64,000 nucleotides of DNA from Vampirovibrio chlorellavorus. Lineage in GTDB: Bacteria > Cyanobacteriota > Vampirovibrionia > Vampirovibrionales > Vampirovibrionaceae. The notes under the pieces are model-generated. The model was not told the DNA's origin. It made no database searches and worked only from the letters and a program-made list of their open reading frames with translations. Location of the stretch: positions 868,001 through 932,000 of the forward strand of contig QFWI01000008.1 in assembly GCA_003149345.1 (NCBI GenBank), written 5' to 3'. The position numbers and the translations under genes are program-made. Shown piece after piece: positions 7,538 to 17,108 of the stretch (position 1 is the stretch's first letter; every line of letters begins with the position of its first letter).

Positions 7538-9172
7538 TTATCCCAAGCTCTCCGTAGACTCAAGCAGCCCCTGAGCGCCGACCACACGCTCCGCAGCGAC
7601 CAAACCGCTTTCCACGGCCCCGTTCATAAAGCCAGCCCAGTCCACACTGCAATGCTCCCCGGCAAAGAAAAGCCTTTCACTCAGTTCCGGCTCACCGGCC
7701 ACACCCATCAGGCTGGTGTACTGACCTGGGCCGGGACAGGAATAACTTCCCTTGGCCCAGGGATGACGGGGCCAGTTCATAAGGATCTGCTGGCCCGTAT
7801 ATGCCTCGGTAGCGTGCCCCTTGAACAGTTGTTCCAGGTCCGACAAAGCCTTGCGCCATTGGCTGTGGTTGGCGTCCAAACCCGCCTGCCCACCCAAAAA
7901 ATTGGTCAGAATGCCTTTGCTCCCCGTTTGTAGCCGGCTGGTTTCCCAATAACACTGGCTGGGCCAGTCTGTAAATAACTCCCCGGTGTTCGCCGGAAAC
8001 GGTGCCGATGGGTTTTGCCAGAAACGGCTGTTAAACGCCATCATCTGCTTGCTGTTGGTGCCATACCCCCACTCTTTTATGGCTTTCAGCTTGCGTGCCG
8101 ATAAACCCAGGGTCTCCAGACCCTGGACTTGCCGAAGCGTGGAAAAAGGCAGGGCCAGAATGACTTTTCCGGCCTGAACCGCATGCTTTCGGCGTCGATG
8201 GTGGAAGGTGAGGGCCAGGGATTGTGGGTCTCCGCCCAAATGGGCTAGTTTATATCCAAAGTGAACGGGCACCTGGCCACGAATGGCAGCGTATAAGGCG
8301 TCCACTAACGTACTATTCCCTCCCTGAACCCGCATGGCCTCGTCACTCTCCCCAAACATGCGGAATCCATCGCCGGTGTCAGGGTCAATCAACAACAGCA
8401 AGTTCAAGGCGGATTGATCCTGGGGCTCCAGACCATACTCACCAGTGTAAGCCGCTTTAATAACACGGCGGAGCCACTCTGGCACTTCCGTTAAATCGTC
8501 CAGGTATTCCTGAAGCGACATCCGATCCAGCCACTCCGCCCCACAGGGCTCCTGATACGTGGGAACACGAATTTCCCCGTCTGGGAAAATGCGTTTCAAA
8601 TCCCGGGCCAACGCCTCGGCCAATGGCTGGAAAGCCTCAATGACATCCTGTTCCGTTTTCACCTGTGAACCGTTCATGAACAAAGCGGGCTGAATGTTCT
8701 CAGCAGCTTCGGGAAAACGCTCCAAAGAGACATTGAGGGTCTGACATAACCCAATCAAGGCCTCATGATTGGTATCCACCAGTTCCCCGCCCAATTCCAC
8801 AAACATACCATCCCCGTTGGCGTTGCGGCGGGTGAACACCCGTCCACCCACCCGGTGGCTGGCCTCGTAAATTTCACAAGGAATGCCCAACTGGGTGAGT
8901 CGATAAGCACTCACCAAACCGGCCAGCCCGGCACCCACTATCACCACCCGGGGTTTGCCTGATGCCCCTCCTGCCAGCGAAGGACGCACATTGCCGGACA
9001 CTTCACTTTGTTGGGCATTGGCCAGCCACCAAGAAGATGCGCCGATAGTCAGCGCCGTACCGGACAAGCCCTTCAGAAACTGGCGACGGGTCAAAGGCCT
9101 CTCCAGGTTCTGGGCCATAGCCTCTGCGGTCAACTTCTTTAACCATACCCACAACGCAGTTCTGGCCACCAT
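7538..9172 (-). CDS. Tat-exported flavin monoamine oxidase family protein
   Basis: FAD-dependent amine oxidase, 544 aa. A twin-arginine signal (TRRQFLKG, RR at residues 29-30, then a hydrophobic stretch and ANAQQ) implies folding with FAD in the cytoplasm and export by Tat. The dinucleotide-binding motif is VVIVGAGLAGLVSAYRL (about 76-92), followed by ASHRVGGRVFTRR, the GG-motif typical of MAO/LAAO enzymes. The C-terminus has the second FAD-contact motif FFAGEHCSVDWAGFMNGAVESG. Family members oxidise amines or amino acids with release of hydrogen peroxide; the substrate is unknown. Start 9172 is supported by AAGGGG four nt upstream. Monocistronic, divergent from the FMN reductase. Confidence 0.9.
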   Translation of the reverse strand: MVARTALWVWLKKLTAEAMAQNLERPLTRRQFLKGLSGTALTIGASSWWLANAQQSEVSGNVRPSLAGGASGKPRVVIVGAGLAGLVSAYRLTQLGIPCEIYEASHRVGGRVFTRRNANGDGMFVELGGELVDTNHEALIGLCQTLNVSLERFPEAAENIQPALFMNGSQVKTEQDVIEAFQPLAEALARDLKRIFPDGEIRVPTYQEPCGAEWLDRMSLQEYLDDLTEVPEWLRRVIKAAYTGEYGLEPQDQSALNLLLLIDPDTGDGFRMFGESDEAMRVQGGNSTLVDALYAAIRGQVPVHFGYKLAHLGGDPQSLALTFHHRRRKHAVQAGKVILALPFSTLRQVQGLETLGLSARKLKAIKEWGYGTNSKQMMAFNSRFWQNPSAPFPANTGELFTDWPSQCYWETSRLQTGSKGILTNFLGGQAGLDANHSQWRKALSDLEQLFKGHATEAYTGQQILMNWPRHPWAKGSYSCPGPGQYTSLMGVAGEPELSERLFFAGEHCSVDWAGFMNGAVESGLVAAERVVGAQGLLESTESLG

Positions 9173-9354
9173 GCTTCCCCTTGTCTCTCATCATTACAAA
9201 CAAGCTCATCATAAAGAAAAATTTGATAAATAAAAAGCAACAGCCAGAACCGAACCAAACGATTCACTCAACAAGCCGCCCCTGAGCGGAGTATGCTTTA
9301 ATGGGGCATCCCGATTTTTTCATTTTTTACAGTCTAAACAGGGAGCCCAACCCA

Positions 9355-9936
9355 ATGAGCGCCACACCCCGTATCCTCGTTTTTGCCGGTAGTACCCGCC
9401 TTGACTCCTACAATAAAAAGCTGGTCAAACTCGCGGGGCTGGGCGCTGAAAAAGCGGGGGCTCAGGTAACTTATCTGGATTTGAAGTCGATTCCCATGCC
9501 TTTGTTTGACGAAGACTTGGAGGAAGCCCAGGGCTTACCCTCCAGTGCCAGACAATTCAAGGATTTGCTTCTCGCTCACCAAGGCCTGTTAATCGCCTGC
9601 CCGGAATACAACAGCTCAATCACCGCCGTTCTGAAAAACGCCATTGATTGGGCATCTCGCCCTGCGGAGGGAGAAGCCCCACTGGCCTGCTTCAAAGGCA
9701 AGGTCTGCGCCCTGATGAGTGCTTCTCCCGGTGCGCTGGGAGGCTTGCGGGGACTAACGCCTGTCCGCTCTATTCTGGAAAATATCGGAGTTCTGGTACT
9801 GCCGGAACAGGTTGCTATCTCCAGAGCCCACGAGGCTTTTACCCCGGAGGGCCACCTGAAAGATGACAAGCAACAAGCCGCCATTGAAAATCTGGGAGCC
9901 CAGGTAGCCAACCTGCTCCTAAAACTGAAGGGCTAA
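9355..9936 (+). CDS. NAD(P)H-dependent FMN reductase (chromate/quinone reductase family)
   Basis: Flavodoxin-fold reductase of about 193 aa. It has the FMN phosphate loop AGSTRLDSYNKKL near the start, PEYNSSITAVLKNAIDWASR (the conserved PEYN...LKNAIDW motif) and SASPGALGGLRG for flavin binding. Such enzymes transfer two electrons from NAD(P)H through FMN to quinones, azo compounds or chromate. The start at 9355 (MSATPR) has GGGAG nine nt upstream; an in-frame ATG at 9301 is less likely. It stands alone between the amine oxidase and a phosphoribosyltransferase. Confidence 0.9.
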   Translation: MSATPRILVFAGSTRLDSYNKKLVKLAGLGAEKAGAQVTYLDLKSIPMPLFDEDLEEAQGLPSSARQFKDLLLAHQGLLIACPEYNSSITAVLKNAIDWASRPAEGEAPLACFKGKVCALMSASPGALGGLRGLTPVRSILENIGVLVLPEQVAISRAHEAFTPEGHLKDDKQQAAIENLGAQVANLLLKLKG

Positions 9937-10049
9937 ATCACCCAAAACCACCGGATTATTGCCGATCTGTGGAATGGCGCACAAGCCATGAATTGCTATG
10001 ATGCTCCCGGATCAATTGGCCAGGAAAGAGGCCAGGAAAGGTGGTTTCT

Positions 10050-10772
10050 ATGGTGTTTAAAGATCGTGCTGATGCCGGACGTCAATTGGCAGAAGCGTTA
10101 CTGCCTTATGAACGGGAAAACTGCCTGATCTTTGGGCTCCCCAGAGGAGGGGTCGAGGTGGCCATTGAAGTGGCCCGTCGTCTGCGAAAACCCCTGGATG
10201 TGCTGGTGGTTCGCAAAATTGGGGCGCCCGGCCATGAAGAGCTGGCCGCCGGGGCCGTTGGCCCTGAGAATGTCTTGATTTTGAACCGGGACGTTCTGGT
10301 CATGCTGGGGCTACAACCCAACGCCCTTCAGGCCCGGATTGAACAAGCCAAAACCGAGTTAAATCGCAGACTTCGGCAGTACCGTGGGAATCGCCCCTTT
10401 CCCGGACTGAACGGAAAAACAGCCATTGTTGTGGATGACGGCCTGGCCACAGGCGCTACCGCGCGGGCGGCCCTAAAGGCGCTGAAGGCCATGAATCCGG
10501 CCAAAGTGGTTCTGGCGGTTCCGGTCGGAACCCGCCCCCTGTTAAGCCAGCTCCGCTATGAAGTGGATGAACTGGTTTGCCTGGAAAAGCCCGAAAATTT
10601 TGAAGCGGTTAGCGCCTGGTATGAACGTTTTCCACAATGCACGGACGCCCAAGTCATTCAGTGGCTGGCGGAATCGGAAAAGCTAAGTCAGCAAGAAAAC
10701 TGGCAAGAAGTCCAAACCACCCCGTCCCAACACCCACCCAAGCCCATGCATTGGGAGAATCTACCCCTTTGA
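10050..10772 (+). CDS. Phosphoribosyltransferase-domain protein
   Basis: Type I PRTase fold, 240 aa. The PRPP-binding motif is VVDDGLATGATARAAL (canonical VVDDxxxTGxT), and the N-terminal block GLPRGGVEVAIEVARRL with DVLVVRKIGAPGHEELAAGAV is the signature of a widespread family annotated only as putative phosphoribosyltransferase. The start at 10050 is preferred over a GTG at 10041 because AGGAAAGG lies upstream at suitable distance. The substrate base is unknown; this family is distinct from the purine and pyrimidine salvage enzymes. Confidence 0.85.
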   Translation: MVFKDRADAGRQLAEALLPYERENCLIFGLPRGGVEVAIEVARRLRKPLDVLVVRKIGAPGHEELAAGAVGPENVLILNRDVLVMLGLQPNALQARIEQAKTELNRRLRQYRGNRPFPGLNGKTAIVVDDGLATGATARAALKALKAMNPAKVVLAVPVGTRPLLSQLRYEVDELVCLEKPENFEAVSAWYERFPQCTDAQVIQWLAESEKLSQQENWQEVQTTPSQHPPKPMHWENLPL

Positions 10773-10910
10773 GTCAAGCGCGCTGAACGGATTAACAAGG
10801 TCAACCCAGCACTGCTCGGCGGTGCAAAATGCCTTTGGTTGTGTTAGCTTGAAACGGGATTCACGACTCAGCTTTACTCAGCTTTCAAGCCAACACACCA
10901 GGAGAAAATT

Positions 10911-11915
10911 ATGCCCGTGACGCGCCACAAAATGCACCAAAAAATTTCCGGCCTCCTGCTCGCCCCTCTGTCCATCCTTGCCCTCTCCTTGTTGTGTATG
11001 CCCCTTTCCCAGGCCAGAAGCAACCACTACACCAGCGCCGCTGATTTGCAATTGGTTTCGCAATCCATTAGCTCGGCCTCGGTCGGACGCGATTTAATGC
11101 TCAGTTCCGTACAAGTAGGCGGCAAACTGGCCGCAGGCCGCAATATTACTTGTAGCAATTGCACCATTGAGGGAAATATTTCCGCCGGAAAAAGTATCAT
11201 TCTCAATGAATGCGCGGAAGTACAAAACATTGCCGCCGGGCAGGACGCTGAAATTACGCACAGCAAGGTGAGTCAGAGCATTGCCGCAGGACACAACATT
11301 ATTCTCCATGACGCCAGCGTGTACCAGCGGCTTAGCGCTGGCAATGAAGTGGCCCTTGAGAATTCGGAAGTCAGCGGTTTGATTTCACTGGGAGGGCATT
11401 TGGCCACCTTGGACAGTAGTAAGGCCACAGACATCCTGTTTTCCGAGCGCACTCAAAGCTTGGGCTCAGGCATCGTCATTGGCGGTAATAACAGTTCCAC
11501 CGTGCGGGTGGGCCCCACCGGTCTTTCCGCTATCAATGGCTTTACGGTCAAAGGCGCCATGAACCAAACCACAGTCATTACCCCAGAGCAAAGCATCTAC
11601 GTGAATGGGCGAAAAGTCTCCGGGGAAGGCCCAACCAGTTATCAAGCCTACCAGGCTGGCAACCCGGAAGCACCCACGGTTTATGGCCCCGGCTGGGATC
11701 CCTCCGCGTTCTCCTCGGCCAACAAAACCGCGACCGCCAATAGCAAGAAGAAGGCAGAAAACAAGCCTGTGGTTAATGTACTGGAACTGCGCAATGGCAG
11801 TACGGTGAGTGGCCAGGTTCAGTTTGATAGCGGCTACGGGAAAATCGTGGTCTATCCCGGCAGTCAGTTTTCAGGCAAAGTGGTGAACGGCTTTGTCGAA
11901 AAAAAGCCGCGCTGA
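10911..11915 (+). CDS. Exported beta-solenoid (bactofilin-like repeat) protein
   Basis: 334 aa with a signal peptide (hydrophobic residues about 14-30, cleavage likely after SQA near 35). Residues 57-175 consist of seven 17-residue repeats of the form x-A-G-x-x-I-x-L-x(4)-V-x(3)-I, for example AAGRNITCSNCTIEGNI and SAGKSIILNECAEVQNI; such a period predicts a right-handed beta-helix like that of bactofilins and polymer-forming proteins. A second beta-rich block ends the protein (ELRNGSTVSGQVQF, VYPGSQFSGKVV), after a Lys/Ala-rich linker. Unlike bactofilins it is exported, so a cell-surface or periplasmic structural role is an inference. AGGAG lies 6 nt before the ATG. Single gene. Confidence 0.75.
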   Translation: MPVTRHKMHQKISGLLLAPLSILALSLLCMPLSQARSNHYTSAADLQLVSQSISSASVGRDLMLSSVQVGGKLAAGRNITCSNCTIEGNISAGKSIILNECAEVQNIAAGQDAEITHSKVSQSIAAGHNIILHDASVYQRLSAGNEVALENSEVSGLISLGGHLATLDSSKATDILFSERTQSLGSGIVIGGNNSSTVRVGPTGLSAINGFTVKGAMNQTTVITPEQSIYVNGRKVSGEGPTSYQAYQAGNPEAPTVYGPGWDPSAFSSANKTATANSKKKAENKPVVNVLELRNGSTVSGQVQFDSGYGKIVVYPGSQFSGKVVNGFVEKKPR

Positions 11916-12058
11916 TTTTAACTAGAGTCCAAGCCTGACTCGAATCGTACACACCCCGCCCAGCGGTTGGGCTTGACTCCTGCTGTTAGAGGATTTCCAA
12001 AATCGTGGCGGCTGTTATGCTTTGGTTTTGGGAATGCGTTTGAGAGCAGGATGCTTAT

Positions 12059-12589
12059 ATGAGTAAAAAACAGCAGCGGTGGCACGACAAAAAACCTGAA
12101 CTGGCGAAAGTCATCCATTTTTTAGGTTCATTGCCGAATGATGTCCAGACCATTATTGGCGATTGTGTGGTCAAAATCGCGGAGAAAGAATACAAGGTTT
12201 CTCAGTTAATGAACAACCTCAAATCTTTGGGCAGCGACAAAATACTCGGGCTACACCAGTCCCAAAAAAAACGACGGAATTATGACCGAAACCCCGTCAC
12301 GCACAAAGCGGTCAACCATGTCTATATCCTGTCCGAAAGTGATCAGGCAAAAATGACAAAGCAGGTCTTGAACCTCATGGATAGTGTTTTTTCCTACTTT
12401 GAAATTCATCAAACCTTTAAGGCCCCAGCGGAAAAAGAGACACTTCAGGATCTTGCCAATGCGTTTGCCGAGGGGGGGCTCAAGCAGGCCACAGCATACA
12501 ATCAAGCGCTTCGCCAAAAGCTGGCGGAAAAGGCCAAGCAAAAAGAGTATTTGAAGGAATCCCAGGGCGATTTGATTATTGGTCAGTAA
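12059..12589 (+). CDS. Hypothetical soluble protein
   Basis: 176 aa, very basic, no signal peptide or membrane segment, no recognised domain. The second half is predicted helical (LNLMDSVFSYFEIHQTF; the C-terminal ALRQKLAEKAKQKEYLKE is charged). AGGA lies 8 nt before the ATG, supporting the start. The first half (VQTIIGDCVVKIAEKEYKVSQL) resembles a small alpha/beta unit. Convergent with the end of the exopolysaccharide operon; no functional link visible. Confidence 0.6.
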   Translation: MSKKQQRWHDKKPELAKVIHFLGSLPNDVQTIIGDCVVKIAEKEYKVSQLMNNLKSLGSDKILGLHQSQKKRRNYDRNPVTHKAVNHVYILSESDQAKMTKQVLNLMDSVFSYFEIHQTFKAPAEKETLQDLANAFAEGGLKQATAYNQALRQKLAEKAKQKEYLKESQGDLIIGQ

Positions 12590-12620
12590 GTCAGACTAAC
12601 AGTAAGTTAATGTAAATCTT

Positions 12621-14057
12621 TCAGGAGCCTGACAGCGGGTAAGCCGATGCCTTAAACCTGCCTCTCACACGGAGTAAGAACCCGCTCAGCACCATTAACA
12701 ATAAATAGGAATTAATCAGCACCATCCAGGACATGCCCTGTAACCCCAAAAGATGAATCCCCAGCCAGTCCATGCCTATGCGCAGGACCAATAAAATCAC
12801 GCCCATCAAAAGCAAAGGCCGCATCAGGTTTAGGCTATAGTAACAGCTGCTAATCAAACGCCAGAGTGCCGTGTACGGAACCATCACAATCAGTATTTGA
12901 TAACACTGTGATACCAGCAACGTGTTGTGCGCCGTGAATGCTCCCCGTTCATACACGAGCTTGATCAACCAGGGGGCGAACACGATCGAACCCACAATCA
13001 AGGGCAGACTCCACAACAGGATTTGAGCGCTGGCGCTTTTTAGAATAGCAAGGGCCTTCTCCAGATTTTTTTCGGAACAGGCTTGATTCAAGTCCGCCAA
13101 TTTGACCATTTGAAGATTCACCACGGTAAGGCTGCCCGCAATCAAAACACTCACGTAGGCATACCGAAAGGCGCTGGGCTCGCCGGTGGGTAGAAAGCTC
13201 AGAAAGAAGTTATCGACCAGGGCACTTAGGGAAAAAACACCCCAGCTCAAACTGACCGGCAATATTTTTTGCAGGAAAGAGGCGGAGCCAGGCGTATGCC
13301 ACACCCACCGAGGGCGAATTTTCAGTCCCACGCAGTACATCAATAATTCCACCAATTGAGAAACCGGCAAGGCAATAAGCAGTGCCAGCGGCCCCAAACT
13401 GCTTTGCAACAACACAAAACCGCCAATAAAGAGCAACAAGCTAATAATTCGGGGAAACTGGTACAAGCCAAAGTGCTTTTCCTGAATGCACAGTACCCGA
13501 AACATTTCAGCCACCTGAAAGACAAAGCAGACCGGCAAAACCAGCCAGGTCAATAGTAACAGGTACTGCAATTTTTCCCCACCCCAGGTTGGAGCGATTA
13601 ACCAGGCAATCGGCTGATGCAGCAGGTATATAGCGATCCCCACCAGCACAGTAAACAGGCTGGAATAATTGAGAAGCACAACCAATAGCGCTTGCTGTGA
13701 AAAGGATGCTTCACCCTGAACGGCCTCTCCCGTCAGGTCACGGCTTTCCTCTGCCGGAGCAAATTGGGTCACCGCAGGAATAAGGGCACCATAGCCCAAC
13801 TGTTCAAAGTAACTTCTGGTAAATATCAGAATATTATTCACCAGCGTATAAGCGTCCATGAACTGAGCCAGCCCCAGACAGGCAGTCATGGCAATTTCTT
13901 TCAAAAAAGTCAGCCCCACCACCAGGAGTTGCAAAATAGCAATGGTGACGCCACCGGGCCTGCCCAGCGGCGTCAAAAACCGACAGTCACCCAAGGGGTT
14001 TTTACCAGGATGAATCGATTCCTGCAATGACTTTAAAAAATTCAGGTTAATGCGCAT
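12621..14057 (-). CDS. MurJ/MviN-like polyprenyl-linked glycan flippase
   Basis: 478 aa with about 12-14 hydrophobic segments and the MOP-superfamily (MviN/Wzx) pattern: N-terminal GVTIAILQLLVVGLTFLKEIAM, ERGAFTAHNT (MurJ-typical) near residue 365 and a C-terminal string of helices. As the last gene of the exopolysaccharide operon it most likely flips an undecaprenyl-linked repeat unit across the inner membrane (Wzx role) rather than lipid II, but the ERGAF motif is closer to MurJ than to classical Wzx. It starts 2 nt after the sugar transferase gene ends. Confidence 0.85.
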   Translation of the reverse strand: MRINLNFLKSLQESIHPGKNPLGDCRFLTPLGRPGGVTIAILQLLVVGLTFLKEIAMTACLGLAQFMDAYTLVNNILIFTRSYFEQLGYGALIPAVTQFAPAEESRDLTGEAVQGEASFSQQALLVVLLNYSSLFTVLVGIAIYLLHQPIAWLIAPTWGGEKLQYLLLLTWLVLPVCFVFQVAEMFRVLCIQEKHFGLYQFPRIISLLLFIGGFVLLQSSLGPLALLIALPVSQLVELLMYCVGLKIRPRWVWHTPGSASFLQKILPVSLSWGVFSLSALVDNFFLSFLPTGEPSAFRYAYVSVLIAGSLTVVNLQMVKLADLNQACSEKNLEKALAILKSASAQILLWSLPLIVGSIVFAPWLIKLVYERGAFTAHNTLLVSQCYQILIVMVPYTALWRLISSCYYSLNLMRPLLLMGVILLVLRIGMDWLGIHLLGLQGMSWMVLINSYLLLMVLSGFLLRVRGRFKASAYPLSGS

Positions 14058-14059
14058 TG

Positions 14060-14812
14060 TTATGAATGACTATCCGAATGACTAGCCGGATGATGGGCGG
14101 AGCTGGACGATTTTAAAATCAGTTTCAAGAGCGAACGACAAAAGTACACCGCCGTCTGACGCATCAGCCAAAGCTCCAGCTTGAGACTCCAGTTGGTAAT
14201 GTACCAAAGATCCGCGTCTGTTTTTTCCTGAATCTGATCCACCGTGGGGTTCGGGTTTTCCATTTGGGCGTAGCCGGTGATACCGGGCCTGAAAAAGTGC
14301 CTGCAACTGTAATTTTGAACCTCCTGATCGCGGAAGCGTTTTACAAAGACAGGACGTTCCGGGCGGGGGCCAATCAATGACATTTCACCCCATAAAATAT
14401 TCCAGAGCTGAGGCAGTTCATCAATGTGCGTTTTTCGTAAAAATCGTCCCAGGGGCGTAATGCGCTGATCCCCTTCCTGAACCCAGGTGGGGCCCGTTTG
14501 AGCTTCCGCCTTATCCACCATGGTACGAAATTTAATCAGGGTAAAAGGCTTTTCATAAATCGACAATCGCTCCTGTCGAAATAAAATGGGGCCCGGCGAA
14601 GTGACTTTGATGGCAATGGCAATCAGCACAAACAGAGGGGCGAAAAGTAGTAATCCAAAACTCGCCAGAATCACATCGAATACCCGTTTAAAGCCATACC
14701 ACCGACGGTATTCCACAGAGGGTGTAAACGGCATGTATTCCAGCAAAAAACGTTCCGACGCCACTTCCGGTTCCGGCAGGGAAGACTGCTTGGAAAAAGA
14801 TGAAGGCTCCAT
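14060..14812 (-). CDS. Priming undecaprenyl-phosphate sugar phosphotransferase
   Basis: Monotopic phosphoglycosyl transferase that loads the first sugar phosphate on undecaprenyl phosphate. The family blocks are all present: KRVFDVILASFGLLLFAP (membrane hairpin), GPILFRQER, FTLIKFRTM, TPLGRFLRKTHIDELPQLWN and GEMSLIGPRPERPVF, then HFFRPGITGYAQ. The Asp-Glu dyad is the D-E in HIDELPQ. It lacks the extra N-terminal membrane domain of WbaP/WcaJ, so it is the short type. ATG at 14812 is preferred; a TTG seven codons upstream overlaps the putative GAGGAG site. Confidence 0.93.
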   Translation of the reverse strand: MEPSSFSKQSSLPEPEVASERFLLEYMPFTPSVEYRRWYGFKRVFDVILASFGLLLFAPLFVLIAIAIKVTSPGPILFRQERLSIYEKPFTLIKFRTMVDKAEAQTGPTWVQEGDQRITPLGRFLRKTHIDELPQLWNILWGEMSLIGPRPERPVFVKRFRDQEVQNYSCRHFFRPGITGYAQMENPNPTVDQIQEKTDADLWYITNWSLKLELWLMRQTAVYFCRSLLKLILKSSSSAHHPASHSDSHS

Positions 14813-14846
14813 CAAAAGAAACAAACTCCTCAATTGACCTTATGCG

Positions 14847-15875
14847 TTATGCGTTGCAAGCTTTGTCCGGGTCATTCACAAAAGGCTCACCAGCCTGCAA
14901 AGAGCCCATTGAGGACTCTTTCTGAAGTCGAATATAATCCACCACCTCAGCCAGTCCGTCTTTAAACGCAACCGCGGGGCAAAAACCAAGCAGCTTCTTT
15001 GCCTTGTTAATATTGGATGAGGAATGCCGCAAATCGCCCCGACGATCCGGTCGATGCTCCACGTCAAAACGCTGGAAACCCAAATCTCTGAGCGCTTCAA
15101 TCAACGCCAGCAAAGAACGCTTTTGACCGCTTCCGATATTCAAAATCTCAAACGGGTACTGCCCAGTATTGGCAAGCGCCTTCAGGTTGGCTTGTACCAC
15201 ATCGGCCACATTCACAAAATCACGAGTCTGATTCCCATCCCCAAACACAATCAGGTTTTTGTTTGCTAACAAATTGTGAATGAATAAAGAAATAACGCCA
15301 GCGTAGTCAGAGCTGGGGCTCTGTCTGGCTCCGTAAATATTAAAGTATCGCAAACAGGTGACCTGCATATTGTGGAACCCGGCATAAAATCGCCCGTACT
15401 GTTCACCAACCAGTTTGCTGAGCCCATATTGGGAGGCTGGCTGAAGCGGTGTATCCTCGTGACACTCAGGATACTCCATCGGGCCATAAACCGCGGCGCT
15501 GGAGGCAAAGACCAGATGCTTGACTTTAGCCGCCCCTGCCGCCTCAAACACATTCCCTGTTCCCAGAATATTGACCTCATAGGTACTTTGAGGATCCCGA
15601 ACCGACTCCGCCACGGAGGCAATGGCCGCCTTATGAAAAACAATGTCTTTCCCCTGGCAGGCTTGAGCCAAGGCGGACATGTCCCGGATATCCCCCTGGA
15701 TAAACTCAACCTTGGTGCCGTGGCGCATAATATTGTAACGTTTCCCCGTCGATAAATTATCGAAAACACTCACCTGATGACCTTCGGCCACCAGGGCATC
15801 CACCAGGTGTGAGCCTACAAAGCCAGCCCCGCCAGTGACAAGGCAATTCATACCGGAAAGTTCAGACATCGTCAT
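14847..15875 (-). CDS. NAD-dependent nucleotide-sugar epimerase/dehydratase (extended SDR)
   Basis: 342 aa. The Rossmann motif is GGAGFVGSHLVDAL (about 17-30), the active-site YxxxK is in QPASQYGLSKLVGEQYG and LRYFNIYGARQ is the standard extended-SDR block. The closest functional groups are UDP-glucose/UDP-GlcNAc 4-epimerases (GalE/WbpP). It supplies a sugar donor for the exopolysaccharide made by the flanking genes. Several start codons are available near 15875-15851. Confidence 0.9.
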   Translation of the reverse strand: MTMSELSGMNCLVTGGAGFVGSHLVDALVAEGHQVSVFDNLSTGKRYNIMRHGTKVEFIQGDIRDMSALAQACQGKDIVFHKAAIASVAESVRDPQSTYEVNILGTGNVFEAAGAAKVKHLVFASSAAVYGPMEYPECHEDTPLQPASQYGLSKLVGEQYGRFYAGFHNMQVTCLRYFNIYGARQSPSSDYAGVISLFIHNLLANKNLIVFGDGNQTRDFVNVADVVQANLKALANTGQYPFEILNIGSGQKRSLLALIEALRDLGFQRFDVEHRPDRRGDLRHSSSNINKAKKLLGFCPAVAFKDGLAEVVDYIRLQKESSMGSLQAGEPFVNDPDKACNA

Positions 15876-15959
15876 GTTTCAATACCCAACAAGCATTTTC
15901 TTGACTCTACTTTGGTTGATGTCGGCGAAGGCCGGGCAAACTTTAATTCAACTTCGCAT

Positions 15960-17108
15960 TCAGAGCGAACTCGACACAAGCAGATGCGAAACAAGCTCCT
16001 GTAGCTTTTGACTGGCGTCGAAACGGTGCCTAACGGAGTCCCGGGCATTCTCGCTCATTGACTTGCGAAACGCCGGTTCTTCTATCGCTTTTCTCATCAA
16101 GATGGCAGCGCTCTCCACATCCCCATGAGTCACCAGAAATCCGTTCCACCCTGACTCCAAAATTTCACCAATCCCGCAAACATCAGAAGCCAGCACAGGC
16201 ACACCAGCCGCCATACTTTCCAAAACGGAGTTGGGACATCCTTCGTAGTCGGTAAATAAAACCGTGAAATCCAGGCTGCGATACACGGCTGGCATGTCAG
16301 CACAGTACCCTGCCATCACCAGACGATCCGCAAAACCAGAAACTTGAATCAGACTCTCCAAGTGGGCTCGATCCGGCCCTTCCCCAATCAAAACGCCATA
16401 GACCTGTGGAAATTCTCGACATAAAGCGATCATCAACTGAATGAAATAATCGTACCGCTTTCCTGCTACCAGGCGACCCACCATACCGATTTTGAAGGCA
16501 TTAGGGGGTAATTTCCAGGAATCAGCAAAGCATTGCTCATCCTCAGCAAGGGGCGTAAACGCTGAAACCGGAATACCATCATGAATGGTCTGAATCCGAT
16601 CGGGGCGACAAATGCCATGATCAATCATCTGCCGCCGAATATACTCGGACACCGTGATATAGCGGACGCCAAGCAGGGCCAGCAACCGATGCATGGCGTA
16701 AATCACTTTGAGGGTGCGAGACCCCGGAGGAGCGCCCTCCCCTCGAATGATGGCAAACCGGTTGGGAACGTTACACAACCAGGCGGCGACACCGCTCAAC
16801 CCAATCAACTTAACCCCCGAGGCCAGCACCACATCCGGCTTTTCTGTGAGAAAAACCTGAATGATGAAAAAAAGCACCTTCAACTCCTGCCAAGGCCGAA
16901 TAGCCCGATCGATGAGCTGAGAGTAATAGGTCTTGACCGGTAAACCACTTTGCTCAAGCGCCTGACCCAGCCAGGATGTTTCCGCGTTGGAAACCAATAC
17001 CGTTTGCACCCCCCGGGCTACCAAGGCCTCCGCCAATAAAAAGGTCTGTTTGGTGCCGCCGCCATATAAATGCTCATGGGCCAGCAAAATCACTTTGAGT
17101 GGCTTCAC
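15960..17108 (-). CDS. Glycosyltransferase family 4
   Basis: 382 aa GT-B retaining glycosyltransferase. N-terminal GGGTKQTFLLAEALVARG acceptor-domain motif, IGMVGRLVAGKRYDYFI (start of the donor domain) and YEGCPNSVLESMAAGVPVLASDVCG, the conserved E-x7-E donor motif. It should add a sugar to the lipid-linked repeat unit on the cytoplasmic face. Its ATG overlaps the stop of the polymerase gene (4 nt). Confidence 0.93.
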   Translation of the reverse strand: MKPLKVILLAHEHLYGGGTKQTFLLAEALVARGVQTVLVSNAETSWLGQALEQSGLPVKTYYSQLIDRAIRPWQELKVLFFIIQVFLTEKPDVVLASGVKLIGLSGVAAWLCNVPNRFAIIRGEGAPPGSRTLKVIYAMHRLLALLGVRYITVSEYIRRQMIDHGICRPDRIQTIHDGIPVSAFTPLAEDEQCFADSWKLPPNAFKIGMVGRLVAGKRYDYFIQLMIALCREFPQVYGVLIGEGPDRAHLESLIQVSGFADRLVMAGYCADMPAVYRSLDFTVLFTDYEGCPNSVLESMAAGVPVLASDVCGIGEILESGWNGFLVTHGDVESAAILMRKAIEEPAFRKSMSENARDSVRHRFDASQKLQELVSHLLVSSSL

